A DNA stretch of 49,916 nt, from NCBI RefSeq assembly GCF_005144585.1, contig NZ_SSMQ01000087.1, positions 1-49,916 on the forward strand, read 5' to 3'. The notes below the pieces were generated by a model that ran no database searches, was not told where the DNA came from, and worked only from the letters and a program-made list of their open reading frames with translations. Positions 34,965 to 45,400 of the stretch are shown here, piece by piece. Source of the DNA: Polyangium fumosum. Its GTDB lineage: Bacteria > Myxococcota_A > Polyangia > Polyangiales > Polyangiaceae. How positions within the stretch are numbered: position 1 is the stretch's first letter; every line of letters starts with the position of its first letter. Made by a program: the position numbers and the translations under genes.

Positions 34965-37900
34965 TTATGCCGCGCGCGTGCTCCCCGGAAGGGCGATCGA
35001 TTCGAGGAGCGCGCGCGCCTCGCCGGCGAACCCGGCCATTCCCATGGCCTCGAACGCAGCGAGCGCCGCGGCCGCTTCCTGCGCCGCGGCGGGCGTCCCT
35101 TCGTCGTGAAACACCCTCGCCGCGCAGAGGTGGGCGAGCGCCTCCTCGCGTGGTGATTTTTTCTGGCGCGCCGCATCGAGGGCCGCATCGAGGTGCTCGC
35201 GCGCCGCGTCCCCGCGCGTCGCGAGCGCGAGCGCCCGGTGCGCGGTCGAGAGCCCGATGCGATCCCCCGCCTCGGCCCGCGCGAGCGCCGCGCGCGCATA
35301 CGTGGCCGCCTCCTCGGCCCGCCCCGAGAGCGCGAGCGCCTCGGCCAGCGCGCCGTAGCTCCACGAGACGTTGAGCCGGGTCCCGGTGGCCTCGATCCAT
35401 TGCACTGCTTCCCGCAGGAGCGCGAGCCCGTCCTCCCGCTTGCCCAGCGAAAAGAGAGAAAGGCCCTCGGCGGTGTTGCTCATGGCCGCGACGTACGGCG
35501 CGCCCAGGATCTCGGCCAGCGTCCGCGCGCGCGTTGCCGTCGCCGCGCACGCCTCGAAGGCGCCTTGCCACCCCTCGACCATCGCGCGCTGCACGAGCAC
35601 CGAGTCTTCGAGCGAGCGGCGCCCGAGCTCGGCGGTGATGGCGAGCGCCGTGTCGAGGTAGGCGTGCGCCTCCGCGAATTCGCCGCGGTCGCCGTGGATC
35701 ATGCCCAGGTACCCGTAGCCGTACGCGCACCCCGCGGTCCGCCCGCCCCAGGGCGATTGCTCCTTCATCGAAATGCCCTGGCGGATGGACGCGAGGGCCT
35801 CGTCGTACGCCCCGCCCGCGGCGTAGTTCTGCCCCAGGTTCAGCACGAGCTGGTAGAGGAGCTTGTGATCGCCGAGCGCGCGCGCCTCGTCGATCGCTCG
35901 CTCCGAGATCCGAATGGCCCCCGCGTGATCACCGAGCGCATACGCGATCCAGCTCGCCCAGTAATCACAAAGCAGAACCCCGCCTGCGTCCCCGATCCTT
36001 GCCGCGATCTCCCGCGCCTCCGCGAGCACCTCGATCTGCCGGAGCGACGGCTCGTACAAGCACGCCTCCGCCCAGCGCACCGTGGCGCTCACGCGCCGCC
36101 GCGACACGTCCTCCGTCTGGGGGATTTTTTCGAGCCACACGAGCGTATCGCCGTACCGCCGCCGCGCGTCGTCGAGCGCGTACGCGCGTGCCGCCTTCGC
36201 CGCGGCCTCCTCGGCATAATGCGCCGCTCGCTCGATCTGCCCGCTCTCTCCATAATGGTACGCGAGCGCCTCGACGTGATCGATCCGCTGCTCGTCCGGA
36301 TACACCTCCTCCAGCGCCCGCCCCACGCGCGCGTGCACGTCCCTCCGCTCGTCCTCGGGGATCTCGGCGTAGGCGCGCTCGCGGAGTTTTTCGTGAAGGA
36401 ACCGGAGCCGCCCGCCGCCGCCGTCTTCGAGCACGTAGGCGCGGCGCAGGCTGCCGAGCGCGTCCATCAGCGTGGCCTCGGGCAGGCCCGCCGCGCGACG
36501 GAGAACCTCCTCGTCCACCTCGCGCCCGATCGTCGCGGAGAGCCGGGCGAGCCTTTGGCTCGGCGCGTCGAGCCCGGCGAGGTGCCGCTCGAGGAGGCCC
36601 GCGAGCGACCGCGGCAAACGGAGCGCCGCGCGCACGGCGCTCGGATCCTGTCCCCGCGCGGCGATACGGAACACGCCGCCGGCGTCCCGGTAGACGAGCC
36701 CCTCGGACAGGGCGGTGCGCAAGTATTCAGCCAGGAAAAACGGATTTCCGTCGGACGCGTCGGCCAGGAAATCGAGGAAGGCCTGGGGCATCTCGGGGAG
36801 CGCGAGCATGTCGCGGGCGACCTGCCGCGTGCTCGCCGGATCGAGGGCGCCGAGCTCGACGCGGCTCGCGCCGGGCGCCGCGAGCAGGCCCGCGAGCGCC
36901 TCGCCCACCTCGTCCGTGCGGTACGTCCCCACCACGAGCATGCGCCGCCCCACGAGCGGCGTGAACACGAGGTCCCGCAAGAATCGCAGGGAGAGCTCGT
37001 CCGCCCATTGAAGATCGTCGATCGCCAGAAGCAGCGGCTCGGTCTCGGCGTAAGCGAGCAACGTCTCGGTCAGGCCGGCGACGACCCGCTGCCGGGCCGT
37101 CCGCGAGGGCAAGATCGACAGCGGCTCGGCCGCGGCCTTCGCGGGCGCGAGCGTGGCGAGCGTGGGCTCGTAGGCGGCGAGCATGGTCGCGCGCTCGCCC
37201 AGGATACGCGCCGTCTCGGCGGGGCCCGTGTGCCGGCAATGGTCGGCGATCGCGAGCAAGAGCGGTCGAAACGGATGGAGCGGCGCCGCGCCGGCCCCGT
37301 GCGCGCCGAACGCCACGCATTCCCCGGTCACCACCGTAAAACCCGCCCGCTGGGCGAGGCTCGCGAGCTGGGCGACGAGGCGCGTCTTGCCGATGCCGCT
37401 CTCGCCGCCGATGAACACGCTCCGCCCCTCCCCGCTTCGCGCGGCGCCGAGGTGCGCTTGCAGCTTCCAGACGACGTCGTGCCGCCCAATGAAGCTCGGC
37501 CGGTAGAGATAAGGCTCGGCCCAGCACCGGCGCGTGGGCTCGGCGGGCGCGAACGCCGCGAGCGCGGCCGCCACGTCCTCGGCATACCCCATTCGATCCT
37601 GCGGCCGTTTGGCGAGCAGCACGAGGACCAGGCGATCGAGCGCCGCGGGAAGGCCGGGCACGCTCGCCGAGGGCGGCGCCGGAACCTCGCCGAGGTGTTT
37701 TCCGATCACGTCGCGGGGCGTGGGCCCCTCGAACGGCGGATGGCCGGTCAGGCATTCGTGCAGGATGCAGCCGAGCGCATACAGATCACTCCGCGCGTCC
37801 ACCAGATCCCCGCGGATCTGCTCGGGCGACATATAGGGCGGGCTGCCCGTCACGACGCCCGTTTCGAGCGCGTCGCGCCCGCTCGCTCCGGAGAACCTGG

Positions 37901-38387
37901 CGGCGATCCCGAAATCGACGAGCACCGGGGCGCCGTCGTCGCGAAGGAAAATGTTCTCCGGCTTGAGATCGCGGTGAACGAACTCGGCGCCGTGCAGGCA
38001 CGACAGCGCCTCGCAAAGGCGGCGCATGACGCCGCAGATCGTCGCGAGCTCCTCGTGCGACAGGGGCTCGCCCGGGCGCCGCGCCTCGATGAGCGCGCGC
38101 AAGGTGCGTCCGCGGAGCAGCTCCATGGCATACCACGGCCGCCCGTCGTCCACGCCCTGGGCGAGGATCTGCACGATGCCGGGGTGGCGGACGCGGCCGA
38201 GGGCGTGGATTTCGCGGCGAATGCTGGCGATCACCTGCCCAAAGGCCGCCTCGACGGTCTTGATGGCGACCTCTTGCCCCGTGTCCCGGTGCTCGCCCCA
38301 GTAGACGATCCCCATTCCCCCGCGCCCGAGGGTGCCTCGGACACGGTAGGGTCCGAACGCCGCGGGCTCGTCCTGCCCTCTGGACAT
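34965..38387 (-). CDS. Ser/Thr protein kinase fused to AAA ATPase and TPR domain
   Basis: A 1140-residue signalling protein. The kinase domain (about 12-290) has GRGGMGIVY (21-29), Lys43, HRDLKPEN (138-145), DFG (158-160) and SPPYMSPEQ. It is followed by an AAA/STAND-type ATPase (FIGRHDVVWKL, then Walker A GGESGIGKTRL and DDLQWADELS). The C-terminal half is a TPR solenoid of about 500 residues. This fusion is common in myxobacteria and probably couples a sensed ligand to phosphorylation. No strong Shine-Dalgarno site precedes the ATG; the promoter match suggests a leaderless transcript. It converges with the DyP-P450 gene with a 9-base gap, which leaves no room for a terminator. Confidence 0.9.
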   Translation of the reverse strand: MSRGQDEPAAFGPYRVRGTLGRGGMGIVYWGEHRDTGQEVAIKTVEAAFGQVIASIRREIHALGRVRHPGIVQILAQGVDDGRPWYAMELLRGRTLRALIEARRPGEPLSHEELATICGVMRRLCEALSCLHGAEFVHRDLKPENIFLRDDGAPVLVDFGIAARFSGASGRDALETGVVTGSPPYMSPEQIRGDLVDARSDLYALGCILHECLTGHPPFEGPTPRDVIGKHLGEVPAPPSASVPGLPAALDRLVLVLLAKRPQDRMGYAEDVAAALAAFAPAEPTRRCWAEPYLYRPSFIGRHDVVWKLQAHLGAARSGEGRSVFIGGESGIGKTRLVAQLASLAQRAGFTVVTGECVAFGAHGAGAAPLHPFRPLLLAIADHCRHTGPAETARILGERATMLAAYEPTLATLAPAKAAAEPLSILPSRTARQRVVAGLTETLLAYAETEPLLLAIDDLQWADELSLRFLRDLVFTPLVGRRMLVVGTYRTDEVGEALAGLLAAPGASRVELGALDPASTRQVARDMLALPEMPQAFLDFLADASDGNPFFLAEYLRTALSEGLVYRDAGGVFRIAARGQDPSAVRAALRLPRSLAGLLERHLAGLDAPSQRLARLSATIGREVDEEVLRRAAGLPEATLMDALGSLRRAYVLEDGGGGRLRFLHEKLRERAYAEIPEDERRDVHARVGRALEEVYPDEQRIDHVEALAYHYGESGQIERAAHYAEEAAAKAARAYALDDARRRYGDTLVWLEKIPQTEDVSRRRVSATVRWAEACLYEPSLRQIEVLAEAREIAARIGDAGGVLLCDYWASWIAYALGDHAGAIRISERAIDEARALGDHKLLYQLVLNLGQNYAAGGAYDEALASIRQGISMKEQSPWGGRTAGCAYGYGYLGMIHGDRGEFAEAHAYLDTALAITAELGRRSLEDSVLVQRAMVEGWQGAFEACAATATRARTLAEILGAPYVAAMSNTAEGLSLFSLGKREDGLALLREAVQWIEATGTRLNVSWSYGALAEALALSGRAEEAATYARAALARAEAGDRIGLSTAHRALALATRGDAAREHLDAALDAARQKKSPREEALAHLCAARVFHDEGTPAAAQEAAAALAAFEAMGMAGFAGEARALLESIALPGSTRAA

Positions 38388-38393
38388 ATCCGC

Positions 38394-38422
38394 AGTATAA
38401 TCCGCGCCTCGGTGGGGTCGAA
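38394..38422 (-). promoter_or_regulatory. Promoter for the kinase, possibly leaderless transcript
   Basis: On the minus strand, -10 TATACT (38394-38399) and -35 TTCGAC (38417-38422) are separated by 17 bases. The expected start point falls on or next to the ATG at 38387, which would make the mRNA leaderless and explain the absent Shine-Dalgarno site. Confidence 0.4.
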
Positions 38423-38489
38423 CCCGCGCCGGTCCAAGGACCCGCACGGCGCCCGGCCGCTCGAAGACGGAGCCGCCGAGCGGCCCACC

Positions 38490-39281
38490 TCAGCGTTTCA
38501 ACGGAATCCCTACGATGACGCCGGCGCTGAACGTGCCGGCATCCACGCGCCCGGTTCCTGGCGTGTAAAACTGCGGCCCGCTGACGTGGGGCAACACGAA
38601 AAAGCGCTTGGCCCTGTACCGCAATGCAATGCCGAGCGGCACGACCGCCGGCGATTCTCCGAGCTGGTTCACGTCGAGCCCGCTTTCGATTCGCACCTCG
38701 ACGCGGCGTGACAGCGGCACGTGGGCGCGGATCGGGAGGGACAATCCGAGGCGCGGCTCGGGGCCCGTGGAAATGGGCAGGTGGAGGCCCGCGTCGAACC
38801 AGAGCCGTTCCTCGGCGCCGGCCGCGGCCACGAGGCCGGGCTGGACCGTGGAGAGCACGGGGATGCGGCGGCTCGTGTCGAGCGACATCGAGAGGCTGCC
38901 GCCGAGCTCGAAGCGCCTCGTGTGCAGGAGCCCGCGCGTGATGACGAGGCGATGCGGCCCCTGCCCTTGCGCCGGACCGAGGTGAATCGGCCCGAGGTGC
39001 GCCTCGATTTGCAGGTCGTCCGTGGCGCCCCACAAGACGCCGAGCCCGAGGTCGATCTGGCGCTCGCCCGAGGGGGCGCCGTCGATCGACGTGGAGGCAT
39101 AAGGAACGACCACCCCGGGGGGAAAGAGCAGAAAACTCCCCGCGGAGGGCGTCTTGGAGGGCGCCGCGCGCTTGGCCTCGGAAGCCCTGCCCCGGTCCGC
39201 TTCGGCGGACGCTGCATGCGCATGGGTGGCGAGGGCGAGCACGGCGCCGAGCCGCACCCCGGTTCGGGATGAAAAACGCAC
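38490..39281 (-). CDS. Outer-membrane beta-barrel-like protein
   Basis: A 263-residue exported protein. A GTG at 39281 with AAGGGAG upstream gives a signal peptide (VRFSSRTGVRLGAVLALATH then AHA). The mature part is strand-rich with alternating hydrophobic residues: DLGLGVLWGATDDLQIEAHL, PIHLGPA, LHTRRFELGGSLSMSLDTSR, and a terminal FSAGVIVGIPLKR. This is the look of an outer-membrane porin-like barrel with extended strands. It lies upstream of the 1140-residue kinase gene in the same direction, 102 bases apart. Its function is unknown. Confidence 0.65.
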   Translation of the reverse strand: MRFSSRTGVRLGAVLALATHAHAASAEADRGRASEAKRAAPSKTPSAGSFLLFPPGVVVPYASTSIDGAPSGERQIDLGLGVLWGATDDLQIEAHLGPIHLGPAQGQGPHRLVITRGLLHTRRFELGGSLSMSLDTSRRIPVLSTVQPGLVAAAGAEERLWFDAGLHLPISTGPEPRLGLSLPIRAHVPLSRRVEVRIESGLDVNQLGESPAVVPLGIALRYRAKRFFVLPHVSGPQFYTPGTGRVDAGTFSAGVIVGIPLKR

Positions 39282-39547
39282 GAAGGCTCCCTTCGCGTGA
39301 GGGCCCGCTCGGCGCGCATCACGCGTTCTGGTCGAGGGGCGCCCGAGCAAGGCGCGATCCACGCCCCGCGCGCTCGAGGATCGACGCGCTTCGCGGGGAA
39401 TTCGAGGCCCGCTGCGGCGCGCGCCGAGGCGACCGAGCGGCAGCGCGCCCCTTTTCTTGCCTGACCACGCAAGGGGCCAAGCGACCGAGCAGGCACGATC
39501 AAATGCGCGTTACGCGTGGATCCGGCCAAAGAAAGGGGCGCGGGCCG

Positions 39548-39562
39548 TGGCACGGTCGATGC
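39548..39562 (+). promoter_or_regulatory. Sigma-54-like promoter before the histidine kinase
   Basis: TGGCACGGTCGATGC matches TGGCACG-N4-TTGC with one mismatch and correct GG-N10-GC spacing. The expected start near 39574 leaves 18 bases, including GAGGAG, before the ATG at 39592. The divergent 310-base region (39282-39591) holds no other gene; the convergent neighbour of this kinase is itself a sigma-54 activator. Confidence 0.5.
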
Positions 39563-39591
39563 CCAAGGGAAAACCGTCGAGGAGTCCAACC

Positions 39592-40503
39592 ATGTGTGCT
39601 CGGCATCCCTCCCCAGTCCTCGCTGCCCGATCGGGCTCCCCCATCGAGGCACGACAACCCCCGCCTTGCACGCGGGCGCCGTGTGACGAGTTCATCTCGC
39701 TCGCCTCCCATGAGCTCTTGACCCCGGTCACCGCGCTCCGGCTTCAGGCGCAGCACATTCGCCGCCTCCTCTCGCAGCACCCGGAAGAGGTGCCCGCGCG
39801 CATTCCGAGCATGGTGGAGACCTTCGACCGCCAGCTCGGGCGGCTGGCCCTCCTCTGCGACGAGCTCCTGCACGCCACGCAAATCGTGGCGAGCGAGCTC
39901 CCGCTCGCGTGCGAGGACGTCGACCTCGCCACGCTCGTCGGCGAGATCGTCGACCGCGTGGAGCCGCGCCCGAACGTCCGCGCGCTCGTCACGATCAAGG
40001 TCTCCGGCGCGCCGCGGGGGCAATGGGACCGCATGCTCGTCGAGCAGCTCGTCCTGCACCTCGTCCGCAATGCGCTCGTGTATGGCGAAGGCAGGCCCGT
40101 GGCCATCGACGTCGCGCAGGTGGAAGGCGGATCCCGGCTCCTCGTGAAGGATCACGGCATTGGCATCGCAGAGGAGGACCAGGCCCGCATCTTCGAGCGA
40201 TTCGAACGAGCGGTCTCTCCTTCACGGTTCGGCGGCCTCGGCCTCGGCCTCTACATCGCGCGCGCGGCCGCAGAGGCGCACGGCGGCTCGATTCGTGTCG
40301 AGAGCGCGCCGGGCAAGGGCGCGACGTTCGTCGTCGAGCTCCCGACCGAGCCCGGCGTGGCGCGGCGGGCGCGGGAACAAGCCCTCCCCCACGCCGCGCA
40401 CGCGTTCGGGTTCACACGGGAAGGTCGTCGTCGCTCCCACCCTCGTCGTCGGACGGGGGCGGTTGCGAGGGCGGCTCGGGCGTCCCGAATCCGAGCTTTT
40501 TGA
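39592..40503 (+). CDS. Soluble sensor histidine kinase
   Basis: A 303-residue kinase without membrane segments or recognised sensor domain. The dimerisation/phosphoacceptor box is SLASHELLTPVTALRLQ with His40. The ATPase domain carries an N-box (HLVRNALVYGEG, Asn160), G1 (DHGIGI), F-box (FERFERA) and G2 (FGGLGLGLYIA). The short N-terminal 30 residues may contact a partner. GAGGAG precedes the ATG. The last 92 bases overlap the 3' end of the sigma-54 activator gene on the other strand, so the Arg-rich tail may not be functional. It may phosphorylate an unlinked regulator. Confidence 0.9.
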   Translation: MCARHPSPVLAARSGSPIEARQPPPCTRAPCDEFISLASHELLTPVTALRLQAQHIRRLLSQHPEEVPARIPSMVETFDRQLGRLALLCDELLHATQIVASELPLACEDVDLATLVGEIVDRVEPRPNVRALVTIKVSGAPRGQWDRMLVEQLVLHLVRNALVYGEGRPVAIDVAQVEGGSRLLVKDHGIGIAEEDQARIFERFERAVSPSRFGGLGLGLYIARAAAEAHGGSIRVESAPGKGATFVVELPTEPGVARRAREQALPHAAHAFGFTREGRRRSHPRRRTGAVARAARASRIRAF

Positions 40504-42322
40504 TGCCGAGCACCTTCATGCGGTGGACCAGCGTCCGGAGCGGCATGTCGAGCCGGCGCGCCGCCTCCGTCTGGTTCCACTGCGACGCCCGGAGCGCCTC
40601 CACGATGACCTGCGCCTCGTAATTCTGCATTCGCGTGCGGAGCCCGCCTGCGTCGTTCGCCGGGGCGGGCTCCGCAGACGCGACGAGGACCTCTTTTTCG
40701 TGGTGCGCATTGAGCCGCCCCGCCGCGCGGACGCGCTCGGGCAGGTCGTGCACCGAGATGGAATCCCCCTCCGCGATGACCACGGCCCGCTCGATCGCAT
40801 TGCGCAGCTCCCTCACGTTGCCCGACCACCCATACCCTCGAAGGAGGGCGAGCGCGTCGGGCTGGATGCGCTGGATCCGGCGCTCGTTCGCCTGGTTGGC
40901 GAGCTGCAAGAAGCGCATCGCGAGCGGCTCGATCTCCTCCATGCGCTCCCGGAGCGGCGGGATGTCCAGCGTCATCGTGTTCAGGCGGAACAGGAGATCC
41001 AATCGAAAGCTGCCGGACGTTGCCATCGCTTCGAGGTCCCGGTGCGTCGCCGCGATGAGCCGCACGTCGACGTCGATCTCCTTCGTCGAGCCCACCCGCG
41101 CCACGCGCCTCGTCTCGAGCACGCGCAGGAGCGCCGCCTGCGCCGCGAGCGGCAGCTCTCCGACCTCGTCGAGGAACACCGTCCCGCCCTCCGCGGCCTC
41201 GAAAATGCCCTTTTGCTGTTGCAGCGCCCCGGTGAACGCGCCGCGCTCGTAGCCGAACAGCGTGCTCTCGACGAGCTGCTGCGGGATCGCGCCGCAGTTC
41301 ACGCATATCATCGGCCGGGCGTGCCGTGGGCTCTGCTCGTGCAGCGCCCGCGCGATCACCTCCTTGCCCGTCCCCGTCTCGCCCTGCAAAAGGACCGGGA
41401 TCGACGAGCGAGCGAGCCGCGCGACCGTCAGGAAGACCTGGCGCATGGCCGCGCTCTCCACCACGGGCTGCTCGCCCGTATTGGGTTGTCCGGACGGTCC
41501 TCCCCCTGTCCACGGGCCGCCCGGCATTGCATGCACGGGCCGCCCGGGCGCTGCGCGTTGCAGGGCCGCGCGGCAGCCTTCGAGGAGTTTTTCGGCGGAC
41601 GTCGCGGTCTCGGGCGAGGCGGCCACGCCGACGAGCAACGTCGGGCCTCCCTCCTTCGGCTCGCTGATCCGCTGCGCGATGTCGCAGGCGGCGCTGAGCG
41701 TCGCTTCCGGCAGGAGGACGGCCACGGCGTCGAGGCTATAGAGGCCCACCTTGTCGATGGGGCGCAGCTCCGTTTCCACGCGCGCGAGCCATCGACTCAC
41801 GTGTGCGCCCTCGCGACCGCCCGCCCGCACCATCAGGATCGCGGCGCTGCGCCCGAAGAACCGCGCCCGGACGACCTCTTCTTCGAGCGTGCTCCGCAGC
41901 CGCTCGTAGCTCGACAGACCGGGCAAGAGGCTCGCCTCCGGCGCGCGCTCCTCGATCGTGATGATCACGCGTCCGAGCATCACCTCGTCGCCGCTCCGCG
42001 CCACGCCGTCCGTCACCCGCTCGCCCTGCACCCACGTGCCGTTCAGCGAGCCGAGATCCTCGACGCGCACCCCCCCATTTTCGAGGAGCGTGAAACGAGC
42101 GTGCTGACGCGACAAACTATCGTCGTCGATTTGCACGTCGGAAGGGGACGTCCGCCCGATGACCTGCCGGGCGCCCGGCCGGAGCTCGACGAGCTCCGTT
42201 CCATCCCGATGATAGACGAGCAAGGTCGGCCAGGTGCGCGCCTGCCGGAGGGGCGCGCCCACCTCGCGTCCGCCCGGCGGGAGAGGGATGGTTTCCGTGA
42301 TCTGCGCTGCGCGTGAGCCCAT
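40412..42322 (-). CDS. FHA-domain sigma-54-dependent activator
   Basis: A 636-residue enhancer-binding protein. An FHA domain (about 32-115) has GRT (56-58), SRQHAR (71-76) and SLNGTW (92-97), the residues that contact phospho-threonine. A middle domain (about 125-260) with LRSTLEEEVVRARFFGRSAA and EATLSAACDIAQRI resembles a degenerate GGDEF-type cyclase fold. The AAA+ domain has Walker A GETGTGKE, an intact sigma-54 loop GAFTGA and Walker B GGTVFLDE. The Fis-type helix-turn-helix follows (EAARRLDMPLRTLVHRMKVL). FHA activators are usually controlled by Ser/Thr kinases rather than receiver domains; a kinase gene is divergent from this one, 153 bases away. The ATG at 42322 lacks a strong Shine-Dalgarno site. 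Confidence 0.9.
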   Translation of the reverse strand: MGSRAAQITETIPLPPGGREVGAPLRQARTWPTLLVYHRDGTELVELRPGARQVIGRTSPSDVQIDDDSLSRQHARFTLLENGGVRVEDLGSLNGTWVQGERVTDGVARSGDEVMLGRVIITIEERAPEASLLPGLSSYERLRSTLEEEVVRARFFGRSAAILMVRAGGREGAHVSRWLARVETELRPIDKVGLYSLDAVAVLLPEATLSAACDIAQRISEPKEGGPTLLVGVAASPETATSAEKLLEGCRAALQRAAPGRPVHAMPGGPWTGGGPSGQPNTGEQPVVESAAMRQVFLTVARLARSSIPVLLQGETGTGKEVIARALHEQSPRHARPMICVNCGAIPQQLVESTLFGYERGAFTGALQQQKGIFEAAEGGTVFLDEVGELPLAAQAALLRVLETRRVARVGSTKEIDVDVRLIAATHRDLEAMATSGSFRLDLLFRLNTMTLDIPPLRERMEEIEPLAMRFLQLANQANERRIQRIQPDALALLRGYGWSGNVRELRNAIERAVVIAEGDSISVHDLPERVRAAGRLNAHHEKEVLVASAEPAPANDAGGLRTRMQNYEAQVIVEALRASQWNQTEAARRLDMPLRTLVHRMKVLGIKKLGFGTPEPPSQPPPSDDEGGSDDDLPV

Positions 42323-42475
42323 GTTGTTATCCAACAATCTTGTCGATCGCCACGCGCGGGTCGATGGGCGAAGTGCGGGCGCCGGGCCGGCCGACGTGGC
42401 CGCGTGAATTCGCGGGGCTCGCCGGATGCGGAACGGCCTCCCCGGCTCCATGAGGCCGGGCGCGTCGCGGACATC

Positions 42476-45400
42476 ATGGGCGTTCCACGCAAAGAGAACG
42501 AATCGAGCGAACGATTCTCGATCCTGCGCCGCCTCGGCGCCGGCGGGTTCGGCGTCGTGTACGAGGCGATCGACCTCCGGTACGGCGCGCGCGTCGCCCT
42601 CAAGGTCCTTTACCAGGACGACGCGGCGGCGCTGCTCCGCTTCAAGCAGGAGTTCCGCGTGCTCGCGGACATCACGCACCCGAACCTCGTGATGCTCCAC
42701 GAGCTCATCTATGACGAGGGCCGCTGGCTGCTCTCGATGGAGTTCGTCGAAGGCGAACATTTGCTGAGCAGCTTCGTCCCGGGCCGCACGGGCGACCTCT
42801 CCGCGTCGTTCGTGCGACGCAAGCCTGCCCGCGACGTCGAAGAGCGCGCTCTCCTGCGCGCGGCGATGCGCCCGCTCGACGTGGGGCGGCTCCGCTTCGT
42901 ATTCTCCCGCCTCGTTCGTGGCGTGCGCGCGCTCCACGCCGCCGACGTCTTGCACCTCGATCTGAAGCCGTCGAATGTGCTCCTCACGAAGGCGGGCCGG
43001 GTCGTGATCCTCGATTTCGGGCTCGCGCGGGAGCTCTCGCCTTTGCCGTCCGGTGATCTCTCGGCCTTGCACGAGGGCATCGTCGGCACGCCTGCGTACA
43101 TGGCGCCCGAGCAGATCCTGGGCGAGCCGGGGAGCCGCGCCAGCGATTGGTACAGCGTCGGCGTGATGCTTTATGAGGCGCTCTCCGGGCATCTCCCGTT
43201 CGAGGGCAGCGTGGAGGATGTCCTCTGCGGCAAGCTCACGACCCGCCCGATGCCCCCGTCGCTCGTCGCCGAGCACGTGCCCGAGGATCTCGAAGCGCTC
43301 TGCCTCGCGCTCTTGCGCAGCGATCCCCGCATGCGGCCGTCGGACGAGGAGATCGCCGCTCGGCTCCAGGGGGCGGAGGGGCCTGCCGAGGTCGCGCACC
43401 CTCGGCTCGTCGAGATCCGGCAAAGGCACGCGCTCGTCGGGCGCGAGCACGAAAGGGCGGCGCTCTTCGAGGCCTTCCGGGAGAGCACGGCCGGCCGCGC
43501 CGTGCTCGTCCGCCTCTCGGGCGCGTCCGGCGTGGGAAAAAGCGCGCTCGCGTCGACGTTCCTCGCGGCCCTCCGGCGCTGGGAGGGCGTCCTCGTCCTC
43601 CGGGGTCGTTGCCACGACCGCGAATCGGTGCCGTACAAGGCGCTCGATAGCCTCGTCGACGTGCTCGCGCGTCACGTGAAAAGTCTTCCGCCGGAGGAAG
43701 CGAGGGCGTTGGTCCCGCCGAATCTGCACGACCTCGAGCGAATCTTCCCCGTGCTCGGGCTCATCGACCCCGCCCCGCTGGAGGAGCGCGCCGAGGCCCT
43801 CGATCCGCCGCGGGCGCGTCTTCGCGCGTTTCAGGCGCTCAAGGACCTCCTCCGGCGCCTCGCCGCGCGTGGCCCGCTCGTGCTCTGCATTGACGACCTG
43901 CAATGGGGCGACGTCGACAGCGCCGAGCTGCTCTTCGAGCTCCTCTCGCCCCCCGACGCGCCGCCGATGCTCCTGCTCGCCTGCCACCGCAGCGACGACG
44001 ACGTCTTTCGGAGCGTCTTCGTGGCGCGCTTCGGGCAGCTCGTCGCCGCCGCGGGAGGCAGGATCCGCCTCCACGATGTCGACCTCGGGCCCTTGCCACA
44101 GGATCTCTCGCTCGCGCTCGCGCGGGATCACCTCGGGCCCTCGGCGGACGAGGCGACGGCGGGCGCGATCGTGCGTGAATCCGAGGGCAATCCTTTCTCG
44201 ATCGAGGAGCTCGCGCGGCACGTCCGCGCGGCAGGGCCACGCGCCGCGCCGCGGGTCGATCTGCGTGAGGCGATACGCGCGCGGCTCAGCGCGGCCCCGG
44301 CGCCGTCGCGGCGGCTGCTCGAAATCGTGGCCGTCGCCGGGCGCCCGCTCGAACAAGACATCGCGTTCGCCGCGGCCGAGCTCGCCGACGAGGCGCTCGC
44401 TTCGCTGACGCCGTTACGCTCGGCGGGGTTGCTCAGGGTATGCAGCGTGCATGAGCGCCCGGGCTGCGAGGTCTCCCACGAACGTCTCCGCGATGCGATC
44501 CTCGCCGCGCTCGACGTCGAGGCGCTCGCCGCGCGACATGAGCGCCTGGCTTCCGTGCTGGAGACGTCGCCCGAGGTCGAACCGGAGGAGCTCGCGATGC
44601 ATTTCCAGAGTGCCGGAGAGAGATACAAGGCGGCGCATTACGCGATCGCCGCGGCCGACCGGGCGAGCGACGCGCTGGCCTTCGCCCACGCGGCAGAGCT
44701 CTACGCGCTCGCGCTCGATTGGGGGCGCGGCGGACCCGCAGATACCCCGGAGACGACCCACGAGCTCAAGGTCCGACGGGCCCACGCCCTGGCGAATGCG
44801 GGCCGGTGCCGGGAAGCGGCGGAGCTCTACCTGGAATGCGCCGACGGCGCCTCGCCCGAGGAGGCGCTCGATCTCCAACGTCGCGCAATCGAGCAACTCT
44901 TCGTCGGCGGGCACCTCGACGAGGGCAACCGTGTCCTCGCGACGTTCCTCTCCGGGCTCGGCCTGCGTCCGCCCCGGACGACGGCCAGCGTTGCCATGAT
45001 GGCCCTCAAAGGCGTCCTTCGAATCCGGCGCCGCGGAACGCATTTCCAGCCTCGCGCCGCCGCCGACGTCGCTCCGGCTGTGCTCGCCCGGATCGACGTT
45101 TGCATGGCGGTGAGCATGGCCCTGACGGACGTCGATCCGCTGCGATCGTGCGCGTTTTTGATACGCGGACTCGGTCTCGCGCTCGACGCCGGCGAGCCTT
45201 CGCGGGTTGCCCAGGCGCTCGGCACGTATGCGCAATTGTCGCTCTTGCAGGGCGGGCCGTCCGCGGTGGCCGAGGGGGCGCGCCTCCTCGCGCGGGCGGC
45301 GGAAATCGCGAATGACGCAGGGGATCCGGACCTCATGGAGACCGTCTCCATGTACGGCGCCGCGACCACCATGATCGAGGGACGCTGGCGAGAGGCCTTG

